A DNA stretch of 64,000 nt from Casuarina equisetifolia (GCA_028551475.1 CM052355.1:30469580-30533579), one strand, 5' to 3'. Shown: positions 35,016 through 48,049, numbered from the stretch's first letter. Notes: generated by a model from the letters alone, not told the origin. Translations and numbers: made by a program.

Positions 35016-36152
35016 ATGGAGAAGAGATTTGGATTTTTTATCACTGTCATGCTTTTCCAGGTTCTGTTCGCGCTTCCGCTCTGTCGAGCGTCGGTACCCG
35101 TTTCGAGGGCCCAAGACGGCGTCCCCGGGGTGGAGCTGTGGTGCGTGGCGAAGAACAACGCCGAAGATGCGGCTCTGCAGTCCGCCCTGGACTGGGCTTG
35201 TGGGCCCGGCGCCGCCGACTGCGGCCCAATCCAGAAAGGAGGCCCTTGCTACGACCCCACGGACGTCGTGGCTACGGCGTCGTATGCGTTCAACGACTAC
35301 TACTTGAAGCACGGCACGGCCAACGACAGCTGCTCCTTCGATAACAATGCCGCTCTCACTTCCTTGAACCCTAGTAAGTGAAGGTTTTTGCGTCTGTTAT
35401 GTGGTGGGAGATGTTGCGAGGGATGATCGATCTCATTGAGTGAACCCATTTGTTTGTTTTCATTCGCTTCAAGGAAAATCAAGATTGGTTTTCTGTTGGA
35501 TTTTTGGATCAGAAAAGCTTGAAATCAATCTTGGTTGATTTGATTTATTCGATGTTTTCTTGCAGGTCATGATAGTTGCAAGTTTCCTTCCAGGTAATTG
35601 TTCAGATTTTAGTTCATTTATTGTGTTTCTAATGATAGAAGGTTGATTACAGGGAAATGAAATGCTTGGAACAGTAAACGAACAAATGAAAATATCACAT
35701 AGATTACTGAAGCTTGAGGCTTTTTCCAGTCTTACATGCTATGTGGTTGTTATGTAAATGATGCGTCTGAGGACAGTAATGGTAGACTAATATGCATTGT
35801 CTTGTTTGGAAGCAGAGCATGTTTTTCAGTTAGTTCATCAAGGTCACATATTAAATAAGTTTATCCCTTGTAACAAACTTGTTTCTTGTATATTATGATT
35901 ATAGCATATCTCCAAAAATGATTGCAAGAGTAAAAAACAGAGTCTTTCGATCTTATAGATGGTATATATTTGTGAATCTTTTTGTGATGTAGCTTGTCCG
36001 CCAGCAACGGAAGCTATTCGGGTTCATCATCGGTAACAGGACTGGGATCTGGTGCAGAGATAAGCGGCTGCACTCACACTGGGCAGCTAGGGTTTTGGAC
36101 TGTAATTAGTGCTTATATGTTTTATATGATTACACAGATGATTTCGTGGTAG
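35016..36152 (+). CDS. X8-domain, GPI-anchored PDCB-like protein
   Basis: Three exons, 35016-35373, 35566-35593 (only 28 nt) and 35993-36152, with GT-AG junctions, encode 181 aa. A signal peptide (about 1-26) is followed by one X8/CBM43 domain (about 42-124) with W42 and the six conserved cysteines C43, C62, C69, C78, C106 and C124. It includes the WCVAKN start and the ASYAFNDYY signature. A Ser/Gly-rich linker and a hydrophobic end (about 158-181, FWTVISAYMFYMI) predict a GPI anchor. The family knowledge is that plasmodesmata callose-binding proteins bind 1,3-beta-glucan at the neck of plasmodesmata and regulate cell-to-cell movement. Exon 1 is much more GC-rich than its surroundings. The last X8 cysteine is supplied by the tiny exon 2, so correct splicing matters. 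Confidence 0.93.
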
Positions 36153-38549
36153 TAGAGGGTGACTGCCTTGTCCTCTGTTCCATCTGAATTACTCTGTTAG
36201 TGAAATCAAAAAAGCAAAGGCTTTTTTTAGTCAATGAAATACCTGCTTTGCATTTTTAGCTAATTATAAGTTATTTTTTCTCTTTGTTGGTATGCTTATC
36301 TGATAAAATCGAAATTATGGTTAAAAAATCAAGGGGTTCAAGTTCTTGGGGATTTAAGACCCAGCTGAACCCATTAGTTCTTTTTTCTCCATTCGAGTCC
36401 CAGATTTGTGATATGTGGTTTTCAAGACTTTTGGCAATGACCCTCCCTGGCAAACTCATAGAATATCTGTATACAGCTCTACTTGCTTCTAGAAAGACTA
36501 CAAATATAACCATAAGATAAGAGTAGTATGCATATTTAGTGCCATTGCTATATAATTTTTTGGTGTAATCTCAGATAACAAATCCCTGGTTTGCCTCATC
36601 CTATCTGTAGTTGCTGGTATAGTCATCAAGTTTTGTAGTTCTGGCTTCTCCACTGCTCTTCAATTGCTCACTTTTAGTCCATGTTATATGAATCCACTCT
36701 GGGATAGTTTTTGCATGTGCACTGGAATCTACTCCGGTACCTTCTACTTAATTCTGGAGCGTTGCAACTTAGGGTACTACCGTAGCAATATGTTAACCTT
36801 TCCTTTTTGCAATCCACATTTGAGTAAAGTAAGTTCTGAAAGGTGTTTCTCATACAAGAAACAGTATATGGGATAAAAACTTCTTCTGGACTCCTCTTCT
36901 GTACAGTGATAAAGCAGTTGGAGATTGCTTTCTTTGGCATTTGATTAAATGGCTACTTTATATGATTAAGATCTTTCTTAGAAGGAACTTTATCTGATTT
37001 GCGTGGAGAAGCTACAAGAATATCACAAGCAACTTGAGAAGACCATCAAATTATGTCTCTTAGATATCACTGTCATTATCATTAGGAGAGGGACTCTACA
37101 TGGAGATGCTGCTGTGTTATCTTTGTGTGCTCTGGAAGGAGAGATGGTCCTTAAAATTAACCCATGAATAAGGAAGATGATAATCAAAGTTTTGTAGACT
37201 CAGAACACTAAGAAAAAGCTTATTATGTTCAAAGGTAAAGAAATCGCTGTCTAAATATACTATAGATGCATGAATTTGAAATTATAGTTTTTTTCCATTT
37301 AGCAACTACTAGTGAAGATCCATATCCTTTCAAGAGCCCATCAACTAGAAGGAAAATAACGGTTGTACAGAGAAGCTACAGCAGAGGAGTTGGAATTACA
37401 GAAAATAAACTTGGAAGGAGATAAAGCATTCTATTGAATTTGTGACTGTTCTTTTAGTTTCTGATAATTTGTCAAAAGATTCACACTCTGTACCTTTCAC
37501 CTAATGTGAAAGGCAATGCTGTTTCTGGTAAGGAAGACACCCCAACTTTGATTCAACATACTTTTTCCAGGTTTTCACTTGGAAAAGACTCGACAGTTCC
37601 CTATAATTTCCGCTTATTGAAAACGAGTTAGCCGAGAACAGTATTGAGAGAATGATAGCTGTCGCACATCAAAGTCTGTCAGCATTAGCTGGAGAATCTT
37701 TCATCTTCTTCTCACTCCATCTTTAATCCTTTATGATTAGAACTTATGTAGAAGAACTTTTCAGGGCTTGTGTGAAAGTGAGACTTTGTTTCTGTGTAGA
37801 AGTCTTAAAGAGGACTTTGAAGCACAGTTTGACTTTAAAACTTGTTGGAAAATTCTTGTGGAATAGGAGATTTGTCACAACTTTTGCATTCTGGTGTTAT
37901 GTTGAAATTCTTTTCAATTCATAACATATTATACTATGCAGACTTTTCTAAATTTGAACAATTTGTTTTTCAGATTAAGTGATTAGAACATTGTTATATT
38001 AGCATTTGCTTATTTCACCAACTCAACATGTGTCATTTGAAGGATAAAAGACCTTGAATAGATATTTGGGCTTTAATAAAAACCAACTTAAAAATCTCGA
38101 ATGGTATGTTATTGTACCAAATTAAATCCATTTCCCTTTGCAAAACCAATAGAAAACACAGATTCTTCATCAACTAAAAAAATTTGAAGCAATATAAATC
38201 AAATTAAAAAAAAATAAGTGATTTGAATTCACTGACCTCTGATTTTTTAACTTTTGCAACTCTTTATTTAAAAGTAAAATTTTAATCTCGAAGAACTTTA
38301 TAAAAGAAAATTTAATAATTTATACGAGAAAAAATAATAATTTTGGGCTTTACTCATCTTTGCGTTTCCTCTCTCTCTCTCTCTTGCTCTCTCTCTCTTC
38401 TCATCTTAATTACTTCAAAAGCTAAATTGCCCAAGTTTATCCTTCCTTAAAAAATCTAATTGAAGAAAGAATTGTTTGAAATACTCTCCTCTTTAATGTG
38501 AAACTTTTATTTTTTTGGAATCCAAACTTGAATTTTTTTTAAATCCAAC
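36153..38549. other. Spacer without recognised gene
   Basis: The first few hundred bases are probably 3' UTR of the X8 gene. The rest has short frames without domains. A CT-rich microsatellite lies at about 38370-38400. Confidence 0.5.
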
Positions 38550-40656
38550 ATAATCGATCAAATTCAAGTATTTATATTTGAATTCATTCTATTGGCCATC
38601 AATTTCTCTAACATAAATTATCTAGAGTGAAATTAATCAAATCACTTGTTGGTTCGTGGCGCCTACCAAGAGCAAGTAAACGCTCGCAATCTACAACCAC
38701 CTGCTGTAGATGTGCTTGGACCCCCTGCAAGAAATGTGAACCCAAGAGTTTTGTTATCAGCGGACCTAAATTGCCTTGTCCAGCACGGTATTCATGGCTA
38801 CCGCCTTTGACCCACCAAAACCGAAGAAACAGCTACAGCCATAAGCCGAAATCTCTAGTTTTTCTTCTCTTTTCTCTCAATCTTTCTACGCCAATCAACT
38901 AGGACCATAACTTCAATTCTAGGAATTGGAAAGAACAGGGGGGATTCCCACGTCGATAGGAATGAAATAGTCAAAGTGATATGATCATTTAGGTTACTCT
39001 ATCATTGAAATTGTTTAGCAAAAGTTTGAATAAGAGCTGTGTGAGGAGACTAAATAGTTAAGACTATTCATTTCGGCTATCTTCTGCATTGAAAAATTAA
39101 CCATCGGCACAACAATTAGGAACTATATTTGTCAATTATGGAGTCAAAATTAGGAAAATAAGGGTTAAATAAATCATTTGCATGTAAAAATTCAATTAGA
39201 CTTTTGAAAAAGTTGTCTATGAGTATAAGGTTTTGAAAACTCTTATGTATTATATCAATTAGCAAATTATCAAAAACAGAAAATTGACTAGTGGATCTTA
39301 GGTTGGTGAAAGCTCCAAAAAATGATAATTGTTTCTTTATAGACATTGGGACAGTCTATTCTAGAGTACATATAAGGTTTGGAAAACCTTTATGTATTAT
39401 ATCAATTAACAAGTTATCAGAAAAGTTAAATTGAACAGTAGATCTTAGGTCCCTGAAATCTTGAGATAGTAAGAACTACTTCATTATAGACATTAGGGTA
39501 ACTTAGACCATATTAGGTAAAGATTATTTTGTTATAAACATTAAGATAGCCTATTCTAAATTATATAAAATTGTCAACATCCTTTGTGATTGTTATGTGT
39601 TTAGTATAAGATCCAAATCCATCTCCTTACAACATATCCCTCTTTCATTTTGTCCTCTACAAGTCGCTAAAACTAGAATGGTAATACAACGGCCCCTATT
39701 AAATTTGGCCTTATTCCATACCCCCTAGGGTATCCCCTGTTCCCTTCCTGGACAAATGTCTTGAAAAGGAAAACAAAGAAGAAAGGACGGTCCCCTGTAC
39801 TTCCATTCAACATAAATGGAATTCTTCCTGATATTCCAGTCACAAGTTTATACTTATAAAACATCATGACTCACGACAAGCCCACCACTAAGATGTCTGC
39901 AGCTGGCAGCCAAATATTCTCTATGTCAAAGTCCAGAACAGATGAGCAGTCGATTTCATCCTCCTCATGTTCTTCATTCTTTAAACTTTTGTTTGATAAA
40001 ATCAACACGAATCCAGAGAGCCATGACCTTTTTTGTAGCTTTTATAATCTTAAATGGCCACGACCTTCATTAGCCAATAATTTAGCTTAGTTCACATGGG
40101 AGGCACCTAATTTGCTTGTTTTATATTAGTAGCTACAGCTAATATCATTGTCTGCAGGTTACCTAACCCCACAATCCACTTCAGACGAAGTCAGATTCAA
40201 CAAACAATTTGATGCAAAATCTCTGAGAATTTTGGAGATCAATACTATATAATTACAAGTTTACATAATCACACTTTTCAGTAAGATTCATTAAGAAGAA
40301 GTAAATTTAGACTTTTAACACAATGCAGATCTAATCCTTTTTCTATGTGATCTGATTTAATCTAAAAAATGAACCAGTCTTTTGCTAATCAAAAAATCAA
40401 GTTTGGGTTTGAAGAAAATATTGGATAAAATAGCTTAAACAAAGGGAGCCCTTATAGTATGTCTTATAAGCTTAGAAAACATATCCCTTCAACGATGCTA
40501 TTTGAAGAGAAGTGTAGTTAAACCTTTAAGTAAAAGTATAGGCAAGATTCACTGTCTCATGAATAATATTTACTTATAATAAAAAAAACATGAGTTTATG
40601 CTTCATTACAAGTAGAAAATAAGTATAATTATGCACTGGATTATAGGAAAAATGGA

Positions 40657-41391
40657 TCATTGTCTCTCTAAATCTGCTGTAACGTTGACTTCGTCGGAAG
40701 AATGAATTCTTCTTGATGATCTTTCCCTACTGAGTATCCTCCTGAATGAATTCAACCGGGAGCTTGAACCACTGACCTTTTCTCCGTCCCCCGACGAACC
40801 TTCCACGCATGGCAATCCAGACATGATCTGGGGTAGGCCCGCTGGTGAGGCACCACCGGCTGGGCCGGCCGGGGCCTCCCGGGGCTCGGGCTGAACCCGG
40901 GGCTCGGCACCCGTGCGGCAAATAGGACAGGTAGAGTGGGAACTCAACCACTTGTCTATGCACTCTGCGTGGAATACGTGCTTACAGTTGGGAAGCAACC
41001 TCGCCATCTCGTCCGTCTCCATCGTGCTCAGACACATCGAGCACTCCGTCCCCAAGGCGGCATCGTCCTCGCCATCCCTGTGCTTGAACACAAACACCGG
41101 CAACGACGCGATGACCGCCGGAGCAAGCCCTCTATTGGGTTGCTCCCCGCCGCCGGCGCGAGTTACTGCTAACCCCAGCTGAAACATAGCAGCTCGGCTA
41201 CGAGCTTGGCGCCGGAGGATTCGCCTTGCGTACAAGTGCAGAGCAATAACTATGACGATCACCACAGACAACGACACGACGGCGGTGAGCATGATCGTCT
41301 TATTCAAACCATTTCCGCCCGTATGAGGGAACCATGGATCTTCAAAGTGGGGTTGGCCGTCAGGATTACGACCAGGGTTCCCAGAGGACAT
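40657..41391 (-). CDS. RING-H2 E3 ubiquitin ligase, ATL-like (RING-2)
   Basis: Intronless, 244 aa, the same length as RING-1. The frame is open 48 codons further upstream, but I chose the ATG at 41391 (MSSGNPG) because RING-1 and RING-3 start at the matching ATG and the extra stretch lies in their 5' leaders. The transmembrane segment is at about 32-54, followed by RRILRRQAR, then the degenerate GLA motif (88-90). The RING-H2 ligands are C117, C120, C136, H138, H141, C144, C155 and C158. The C-terminal tail ends VNVTADLERQ, identical to RING-1, which suggests a conserved tail function. Expected role: membrane-anchored E3 ligase, substrate unknown. Confidence 0.93.
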   Translation of the reverse strand: MSSGNPGRNPDGQPHFEDPWFPHTGGNGLNKTIMLTAVVSLSVVIVIVIALHLYARRILRRQARSRAAMFQLGLAVTRAGGGEQPNRGLAPAVIASLPVFVFKHRDGEDDAALGTECSMCLSTMETDEMARLLPNCKHVFHAECIDKWLSSHSTCPICRTGAEPRVQPEPREAPAGPAGGASPAGLPQIMSGLPCVEGSSGDGEKVSGSSSRLNSFRRILSRERSSRRIHSSDEVNVTADLERQ

Positions 41392-41570
41392 GGTTGCTCT
41401 GGGATGGCGGATCGGAGAGGGGGATGAGAGAAGAGGAAGTATATAGAAATTGGTTTCTGAGAGAAAACTGTGTTCTTGATTTATGTATTTGTGAGTGCCT
41501 TTGTGCAAAGCGTGGGTTTCTTCGTAAAAACACATTTTAATTAACCTAAAATTTTCAAAGATGCTGACCT

Positions 41571-41576
41571 TTGACC
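41571..41576 (+). promoter_or_regulatory. W-box-like site upstream of RING-2
   Basis: TTGACC lies about 180 bp before the start codon, right after a second, imperfect CTGACC. It sits in the tttcaaagatgctgacc word conserved among the three RING genes. Confidence 0.4.
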
Positions 41577-41718
41577 TACATCGTCCAAGTGGCTTTCTTT
41601 GAATTTTTTCTCTTCCCCTTCTTTCAAACCAACGTTAATCTCAACCACTTATCTGTCAAACAGTAAACATATTTGAGATCCAAAGTTATAAATCGGCATA
41701 CTCTCTAACGGTCCTAGT

Positions 41719-44700
41719 ATTTTCTTTGATTAGGTAACTATGATTATATAAAGCTTATTAGATAGTTACAATTGATTAGATTAAGTAATTAGTTTGCTAT
41801 CATAGCTTCTTGAATTAACGAAATTGTATTTAAGGGGATGCCATTCCTCTTGTTAGTAGTTCTCGATAAATGAAAATTGAGAGTTCTTCTCAATGGTGTG
41901 ATACTCCCTCTTAAGAGATCAAGGTATTTTTTTAGTGTTCTTCTTTAGAGGCTAAGAATTTTTTAAGTTATGGGTGTAAGTGCTTTGGCAACTAGAGAAG
42001 GAGAGATTGAAGTACACTTTGATCTTTTAATACCATTTTTTTTTTAAACTTTTTTTCTTGTATTGATATACAAATTTCTTGTGATTTAAATTGAAACATT
42101 GCAACAACAACAATAACTTTAAGTCAAAAAGCACAAAAGAGAATAAATTAACACAAGAAATTGTTTGAAAATGGCTTGACTTATTGCAAGTCTACCTCCA
42201 CTCCTCTTAACCAAACGGGATAAAGAGGACTTCCACTAAGCAACAAAAGCAAACCACTCCCAAAATTTATATAGTGAATACGTCAATGCAAACCTACTCG
42301 TAGCCTAAGGAGTCCCACATCACAGAAGCTACACATTGTATGATGGAATCAATCATACCCCTCACACACCAAGTAGCCCTTATTACATGAACTACGCTCT
42401 CTATAAAAAACAGGTCGACAAGACCTAAGCCAGGTGCCATGCACCCAATACAATCAAGGAATTACAAGATTATACAATGATGAATTATTATTTTGTCACT
42501 AAGTTAGTCATACAGTGTTTTCAAATTAGTTCCATTAGCTAGAGCCTATATAAATACAATCATGTACTTCTCAAGAATAGCTCCTTATCCACATGGCAGT
42601 CTTAATAATATTCATGTTCAATGTGTTGTACACAATCAATCAAACATACATATGTTTTCAATGATTGAAGTAATAAGCTTATGAACGCATATATTTTTAA
42701 CAAGTCAATCGTAGTGCTCAAAATATGATATGTATTTTAGACAGCATTATGACTTAAACTAAAGTGATTATCATAACACTTGTTATATGATTTTGAATGA
42801 ATATAACGTTAGTTAAGGTTGTCAACAATATGTATAAGTTCAAACAAGCAACCTTAGCTAGCAAAGTGTAAATATAGTCAAAATGTAGTGCAGTAGAACT
42901 GTGAATTATGAATACTCCAACATACAACAAGTTACCACAAAATGAAATCAATTTTAATGTAGAGTGCTAACTGAACAAAAATCCACAAATTTCCTTTCTA
43001 GGGTTCAAAGCCACTTTATGTGAAATAGTCCAAGAGTGTGATAGGTTTCAATCAAACTGAACCATACCACATGCTCACTCTCATACAAATACTGGATTCA
43101 AAAGATACGCTTATAAATCATCCAATATGAATAGTAACCATAACCAAAACCAAAACCATGAGAAGCAACTCCGAAATCCAATCTCAAATGAACAAATAAA
43201 TTAGGGGAAATAGGATGGATCAAACCGTGATTCTCCCAAGAGTATTTTGAGCACAAGATTATAGCAAATGAGCATGTATTCGTAAGCAAGAATGAAATGA
43301 GCCTTTACATTCACAAATTTTCTGCACTTTTTGAGAGCTTTTTCTGCAGTATTTTTTCCTCTTTTTCCAGCGGGTCATGTGCAAGTCACGTGACTCACGT
43401 AATTACCTTGGGCTTAGGCTTGGGCTTCAACAAACACACGTATTTTCAGCCCAAAGCATATATGGTCTTGCAAGTGAATATTTAGCCCAAACAAATGCTC
43501 AAGACTAAAAAGGACATAATCCTACACACATTCAGCCCAACAAATTTGTCTAATAAATAATCAGCCTAATAACTTTCTCCAATAAATAGTCCGCCCAATA
43601 AACTTGTCTAACAAATAATATAGGGCATTTGTACACAATTTTATGAAAATATTGTATCAACTGGTGCCTTATCTTGAGTTTCTTTTTGAGACATATTTTT
43701 ATTATGAAAGATCATTGAGTATTTTTTTTTTGTCATTATTAGAATAGTAATGAAATAGAAATATTCTTAACAATGTTCTAATTATAAATCATGTAACAAT
43801 TAATGTCAGAGCAGTAATGGTCCAAAGAGGATTTGAATGCCATGTGGAGTTACTTGAAGGAGGAACTCATAGATTAGGATGAGAATTTTTGCAAGGAAAG
43901 AGAAGGCCGAAAGCAACCCAATGAGGTACCTGTCATTTCCGACCACCGTTAGACCGGCGACCAGCAAACCAGGGAGAAGGGCAAGCCCTCGCTTGTCACC
44001 TTCGACTGCCAACCAGCCAGAGACATGCAAATTGGCTACCAAGGATTTGAAAAGCGGCAAATCGGATGCATCACGACTCAAACAGAAGTCCTGCCACCAC
44101 CCAAATCGGCGCCATTTGAAGACATTCCAACCAGCTCCAACCATAAACGAGGTCCAGTGAAGTCGAATGACCCTCTCTGCATAAACCCTACTCGTCTTTG
44201 TTGGTCAACCAAATCTGGTTGCAAGAAGGTGCGGCAGCACAGAAGAAGCAATTTCATCGTGGGTTGGTCCGTTTAGGTCACAAGAAGATGAAGCATCCTG
44301 GGAATTGACAGAGTTCGTCGCCATAATAGGAAGTGTCATCGACCATGCCTGGGATGTTTCGAGTCGGGAAAACTAAGGAAAGAACAAATCCCGTTCTCTG
44401 CACACTAAACGTGTCTTCACACGTTCCAGCCAACCTACCATGGGCAGCCACCAAATGCCCGCCGGTGAACAGATTTTTGGTCGGATAAAATAATCTTTTT
44501 TAGGCTTTTTTTCTTATATGTCCTTTGAATAAAATAGTTAGCTTATTGAGAAGTATTTTTTGTTATTAGGTATAACTATTATTTTTTTGGACTTGTAACC
44601 CCAAAATTTAACCTTGAGGATAAGGTTTTTATAAGAGAGATGGAATGTAATAATCTTAATCTTTTCTTTGATTAGATAGTTATAACAATATAATTGATTA

Positions 44701-44925
44701 TGTTAGATGTGCTTGGGATTAATTTATTAGATTAAGTAGTCATTGTAACAACTTTTTGAGTCAACGAAGTTAAATTTGGATGTCCTTCCTCTTGTAAGTA
44801 GTTAGATAATAGAAATTGATTTTTTTTTTCAAAAGTGTGATCCTTCTTTAAAGAGCTCAAGGTATGGTTCTTTCTTAGAGGCCAAGAATTATTTTAGTTA
44901 TGCATTCCAATTATCAGCGACTTCA
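41719..44925. mobile_element. Degenerate, apparently nested LTR retrotransposon
   Basis: The two ends are diverged direct repeats of about 260 bp (roughly 41719-41978 and 44647-44907), sharing ttttctttgattag, a cctcttgttagtag/tgtaagtag word and gaggc(t/c)aagaatt. Just before the right copy is ccttgaggataaggttttt followed by a purine run (44630-44645), typical of a polypurine tract. A tRNA-Met-type primer site (atgtcagagca) occurs, displaced, at about 43803-43813, so 41980-43790 may contain a second insertion. No gag or pol domains were found. RING-type flank resumes at about 44926, which supports an insertion. Confidence 0.55.
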
Positions 44926-45860
44926 ACATAAACAATAGCAAATTTTGACATTCTCCTCACCGTAGGTATGAGAAAGTATTTCTCAAAGGAATTCCATCTA
45001 TCTTCTTTTCATGAATGTCCTAGGCTTCCTTACTTGTAGAACCCTCCCTAACGCCCTATGAATGTACAAGGGAATCCAAAGTCTATGAGTGAAGGGATAA
45101 CTCAATTAAAATATATCTTTTGAGACCATCTAAAAAAATTATTTCTTCCTTCAATTCAATTTATAAGATATAAGAATACCTCTACGTATAAGCAACATAA
45201 TATAACAATATATTAACGATATAGGACAACATCTTATCTTGACAAAATGAATAAAGAAAAATCGCCTTAGAAAAATAAAAAATAAAAAATATTTATGTTG
45301 CTTAGTCTTTTTTATATGATATTTGTTATAAAGTTTATTGCACAACAAATTGTAAATAATGTGAAACATTTTAACATCAACTTTTTGTTATCATGCAAAA
45401 GAGTTTTGGGCTTAGTAAACAACATCATAAAGGAGAAAATACACCAAAACTATGTGTCACAAAAAAAAAATCTTATTCATTAAAATGGCATATTGACAAT
45501 GTGAAATAATACTAAATATGTAGGAAAAAAAAAAGCTTACTTTATCCTGTAAAACTAACTTATAAAAGAGGAAAAGTACCTCTTCACAACAATAATTTAT
45601 GTACTTTTTGTTTAATCTTATATGGTATTTGTAAAAAAATTCATTTATTACTTCAACTTACTTATAAAGTAAAAGACAATTTATCTACATATAACAGATT
45701 ACATAACAAATGGTAAACAATAAAGGACACTATGATACCTCATTTTTATGATTATGGGTAACAACAAAATCTTATTCATCAAAATGGTAAGTTTGCAATT
45801 TATGTTACAAAGTTAAAAAAAAATTAAAAAATTGTTAATTTAATATAAAACATTCCAATG
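44926..45860. repeat. Tandem AT-rich repeat array upstream of RING-2
   Basis: Units of roughly 300-370 bp share words such as aataatttatgtacttttgttt, atatgatatttgttacaaagttcattt and tcttattcatcaaaatgg. The same units lie at 48290-49430 upstream of RING-3. Confidence 0.6.
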
Positions 45861-45889
45861 ATATTCATAGTGGAGGAGGAAACCACCAT

Positions 45890-46500
45890 TGGGCTTTTTT
45901 AATTGTTATTCTTTCTTTTGTGTTCTAATTTGGGCACCATTGGGCATGTGTTCTGACTCAAAAAGAACACCTTCAACATTAAAACCCTAAAAGAGGAAAG
46001 TTAGTCTAATCTCTCACATGCTCTCGTGCATCTCCTAAAGTACTTCTAGGTTTTAGCCCCACACCGAGGTTCAGAAGCTGCCAATCTGCTCACCGGCGGA
46101 AGGAACGTGACAGAGGATAAGTGCTATTAAACTATAGTTTTCTTCCCTTTCCATCTGTCCTACGTGCCTCCCACAGCGTGCCTTGTCCCGCCCAACGAGT
46201 ATTTTATCATATTCCTCACAACTCGTGCCTTGCGTCCCTGACCCCAGCCTACATCTCCTGCCTCCTACACCTATGGCTCGAGCTCGCTTCAGGCTTCACA
46301 GATGCCTCTACAAGATCAGTTAACAATAACCTGGGCCACACCGTTGACCCACGGTGCATCGGAGCTTTCAAGCATGGCCCTGACACTTCCCATGTCCATA
46401 GATTACCATATCTATCTCAATTCTCGATCTTCCAAGTACCCTCTGAGTCCATCTCTCATTCCATTGAAAAGGAAAATAGTTATAATACATATCATAAGAA
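45890..46500. repeat. Block Q, copy 1 (decayed gene-like fragment)
   Basis: GC-richer than its neighbours and collinear with 49440-49975: shared ttgtgttctaattt, acatgctctcgtgcat, gaggttcagaagctgcc and gcttcaggcttcacagatgc. Reading frames on both strands are broken, so the coding origin is uncertain. Confidence 0.65.
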
Positions 46501-47171
46501 TAATATAATCATTTGAGAAAAAGTCGACTTAGGCTTTTAACATGTTATGTAGCTAATCTTTTCTCTACCTAATTCAATTCAATCTAAAAAATGGATCAAT
46601 CTTTTGTTAGTAAAAAATAAGTTTGGATTACAATAAAATTGTATGAAGAACAACTATTTCAAATCAAAAATACAATCCTTTGTAATAAAACTTAAATAAA
46701 AAAAATATTCATTTAACTCTTAAATTAACTTTTAAGTTGGTATTTGAGTTTTTTTTAAAAAAAAAAACTTATTATTAGAGTACAAATCAAATTATTATAT
46801 TTCATGTGACTTTGAACTCATTGTCATTTGACGTGTAAGAGTGAATATAAAAGATAAAAGTCTCACATAAAAAATATATTTATTCAATTTTTTAACTAGT
46901 TTTTAGATTAAACTTTAGAATATTTTAACTGAAATATTAAGCAAAATAATTTTATATTAAAAAAATACTTGTAATATACTTTATAAGCTGATTATTTTCT
47001 TCAAAGATAATATTTGAAAAAAGATGTATTTAAATCTTAGAACATAAAGCATATACAAGATTTCACTGTCCCTCTTGTATAATATTTACTTCCAATGGAA
47101 GTAGGTAAGTTTATGCTTCATTACAGGAAGAAAATAAGTATAATTATGCACTAGATTATAGCAAAAATGGA

Positions 47172-47296
47172 TCATTGTCTCTCTAAATCTTCCGTAATGC
47201 TGAGTTAATCGGAAGAATGAATTCTTCTTGATGATCTTCCCCTAACTGAGTATCCATCCTCCTGAATGAATTCAAACGTAAGCTTGAAACTTCCAT
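47172..47296 (-). pseudogene. Lost C-terminal tail of RING-3
   Basis: Downstream of the premature stop, DNA matching the tail of RING-1 and RING-2 continues to the ancestral stop at 47172-47174. It has a net loss of 31 nt and a frameshift relative to the 735-nt full-length genes. Confidence 0.8.
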
Positions 47297-47875
47297 TCAT
47301 GGCAATCCGGAAACGATCTGGGTCAGAGCCGACGGTGCAGCACCGTCAGCTGGGCCAGCCGGGGCCTCCCGGGGCTCGGGCTGAACTCGGGGGTCGGCAT
47401 CTGTTCGGCAAATAGGACAGGTCGAGTGTGAACTCAACCACTTTTCTATGCACTCTGCGTGGAACAGGTGCTTACAGTTCGGAAGAAACCTCGCCATCTC
47501 GTTGTTCTCCATCGTGCTCAGACACACCGAGCACTCCGTCGCCAACTCGGTGTCGTCCTCGCCATCTCTGTGCCTGAACAAAATCACAGGCAACGAGGCG
47601 ATGACCATCGGAGCAAGCCCTCTCTTGGGTTCCTCCTCGGTGCCAGCGCGAGTTACTGTTAGCCTCAGGTGATCTGCTCGGCGACGAGCTTGACGCAGGA
47701 GGGTTCGCCTTGAGTACAAGTGCAAGGCGATGACTACGACGATCAACACCGACAACGATGCGACGGCGCTGAGTATGACCGTCTTACTCAAACGATGGGC
47801 GTTTGCACGGGGGAACCATGGATCTACATAGTTGTAGTTGTCATCGGGATTACCAAAAGGGTCTTCGGAGGACAT
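47297..47875 (-). CDS. RING-H2 ATL-like E3 ligase, C-terminally truncated (RING-3)
   Basis: Third paralogue, 192 aa instead of 244. It starts MSSEDP at the position matching the other two. The transmembrane segment (about 32-54) and the RING-H2 finger are intact: C115, C118, C134, H136, H139, C142, C153, C156, with WLSSHSTCPICR. Translation ends at a TGA where RING-1 and RING-2 have a Cys codon (SGLP-stop against ELPC and GLPC). The 50-residue serine-rich tail ending VNVTADLERQ is therefore lost, and the DNA beyond it is frameshifted. It could still act as an E3 ligase, or as a competitor lacking tail-dependent regulation, or be in early decay. Confidence 0.85.
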   Translation of the reverse strand: MSSEDPFGNPDDNYNYVDPWFPRANAHRLSKTVILSAVASLSVLIVVVIALHLYSRRTLLRQARRRADHLRLTVTRAGTEEEPKRGLAPMVIASLPVILFRHRDGEDDTELATECSVCLSTMENNEMARFLPNCKHLFHAECIEKWLSSHSTCPICRTDADPRVQPEPREAPAGPADGAAPSALTQIVSGLP

Positions 47876-48049
47876 AGTTGCTCTGTAAATGCCGATCTGA
47901 GACGAAGGATGAGACAAGATGAAGTATTTAAAAAATGGTTTCTGTGAGAGATCGGTGTTCTTGGTTTAACTATATGTGAGTGCCCTTTGAGAAAAGTGTG
48001 GGGCACTCGGTGTCTTTGTGAAAACATCAACGTCATTTTTTCAAAGCTA

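Larger units (their letters stand above)
38550..41715. repeat. RING-H2 segmental block, copy 2
   Basis: Partner of 10310-13840. It lacks the two SINE-like insertions of copy 1. Its upstream side is cut at about 41718, where the degenerate LTR element begins; RING-type flank resumes near 44926. Confidence 0.8.

Noticed and set aside
34806..35312. Long antisense and shifted frames over X8 exon 1
   Set aside because: Exon 1 is GC-rich, which leaves all frames open; only the frame with the X8 cysteines is real.
41392..41535. 48-codon N-terminal extension of RING-2
   Set aside because: Not present in RING-1; the shared ATG at 41391 gives the same length and layout as its paralogue.
43806..44160. 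Overlapping open frames on both strands inside the LTR element
   Set aside because: No gag, protease or polymerase motif; probably non-coding element DNA.
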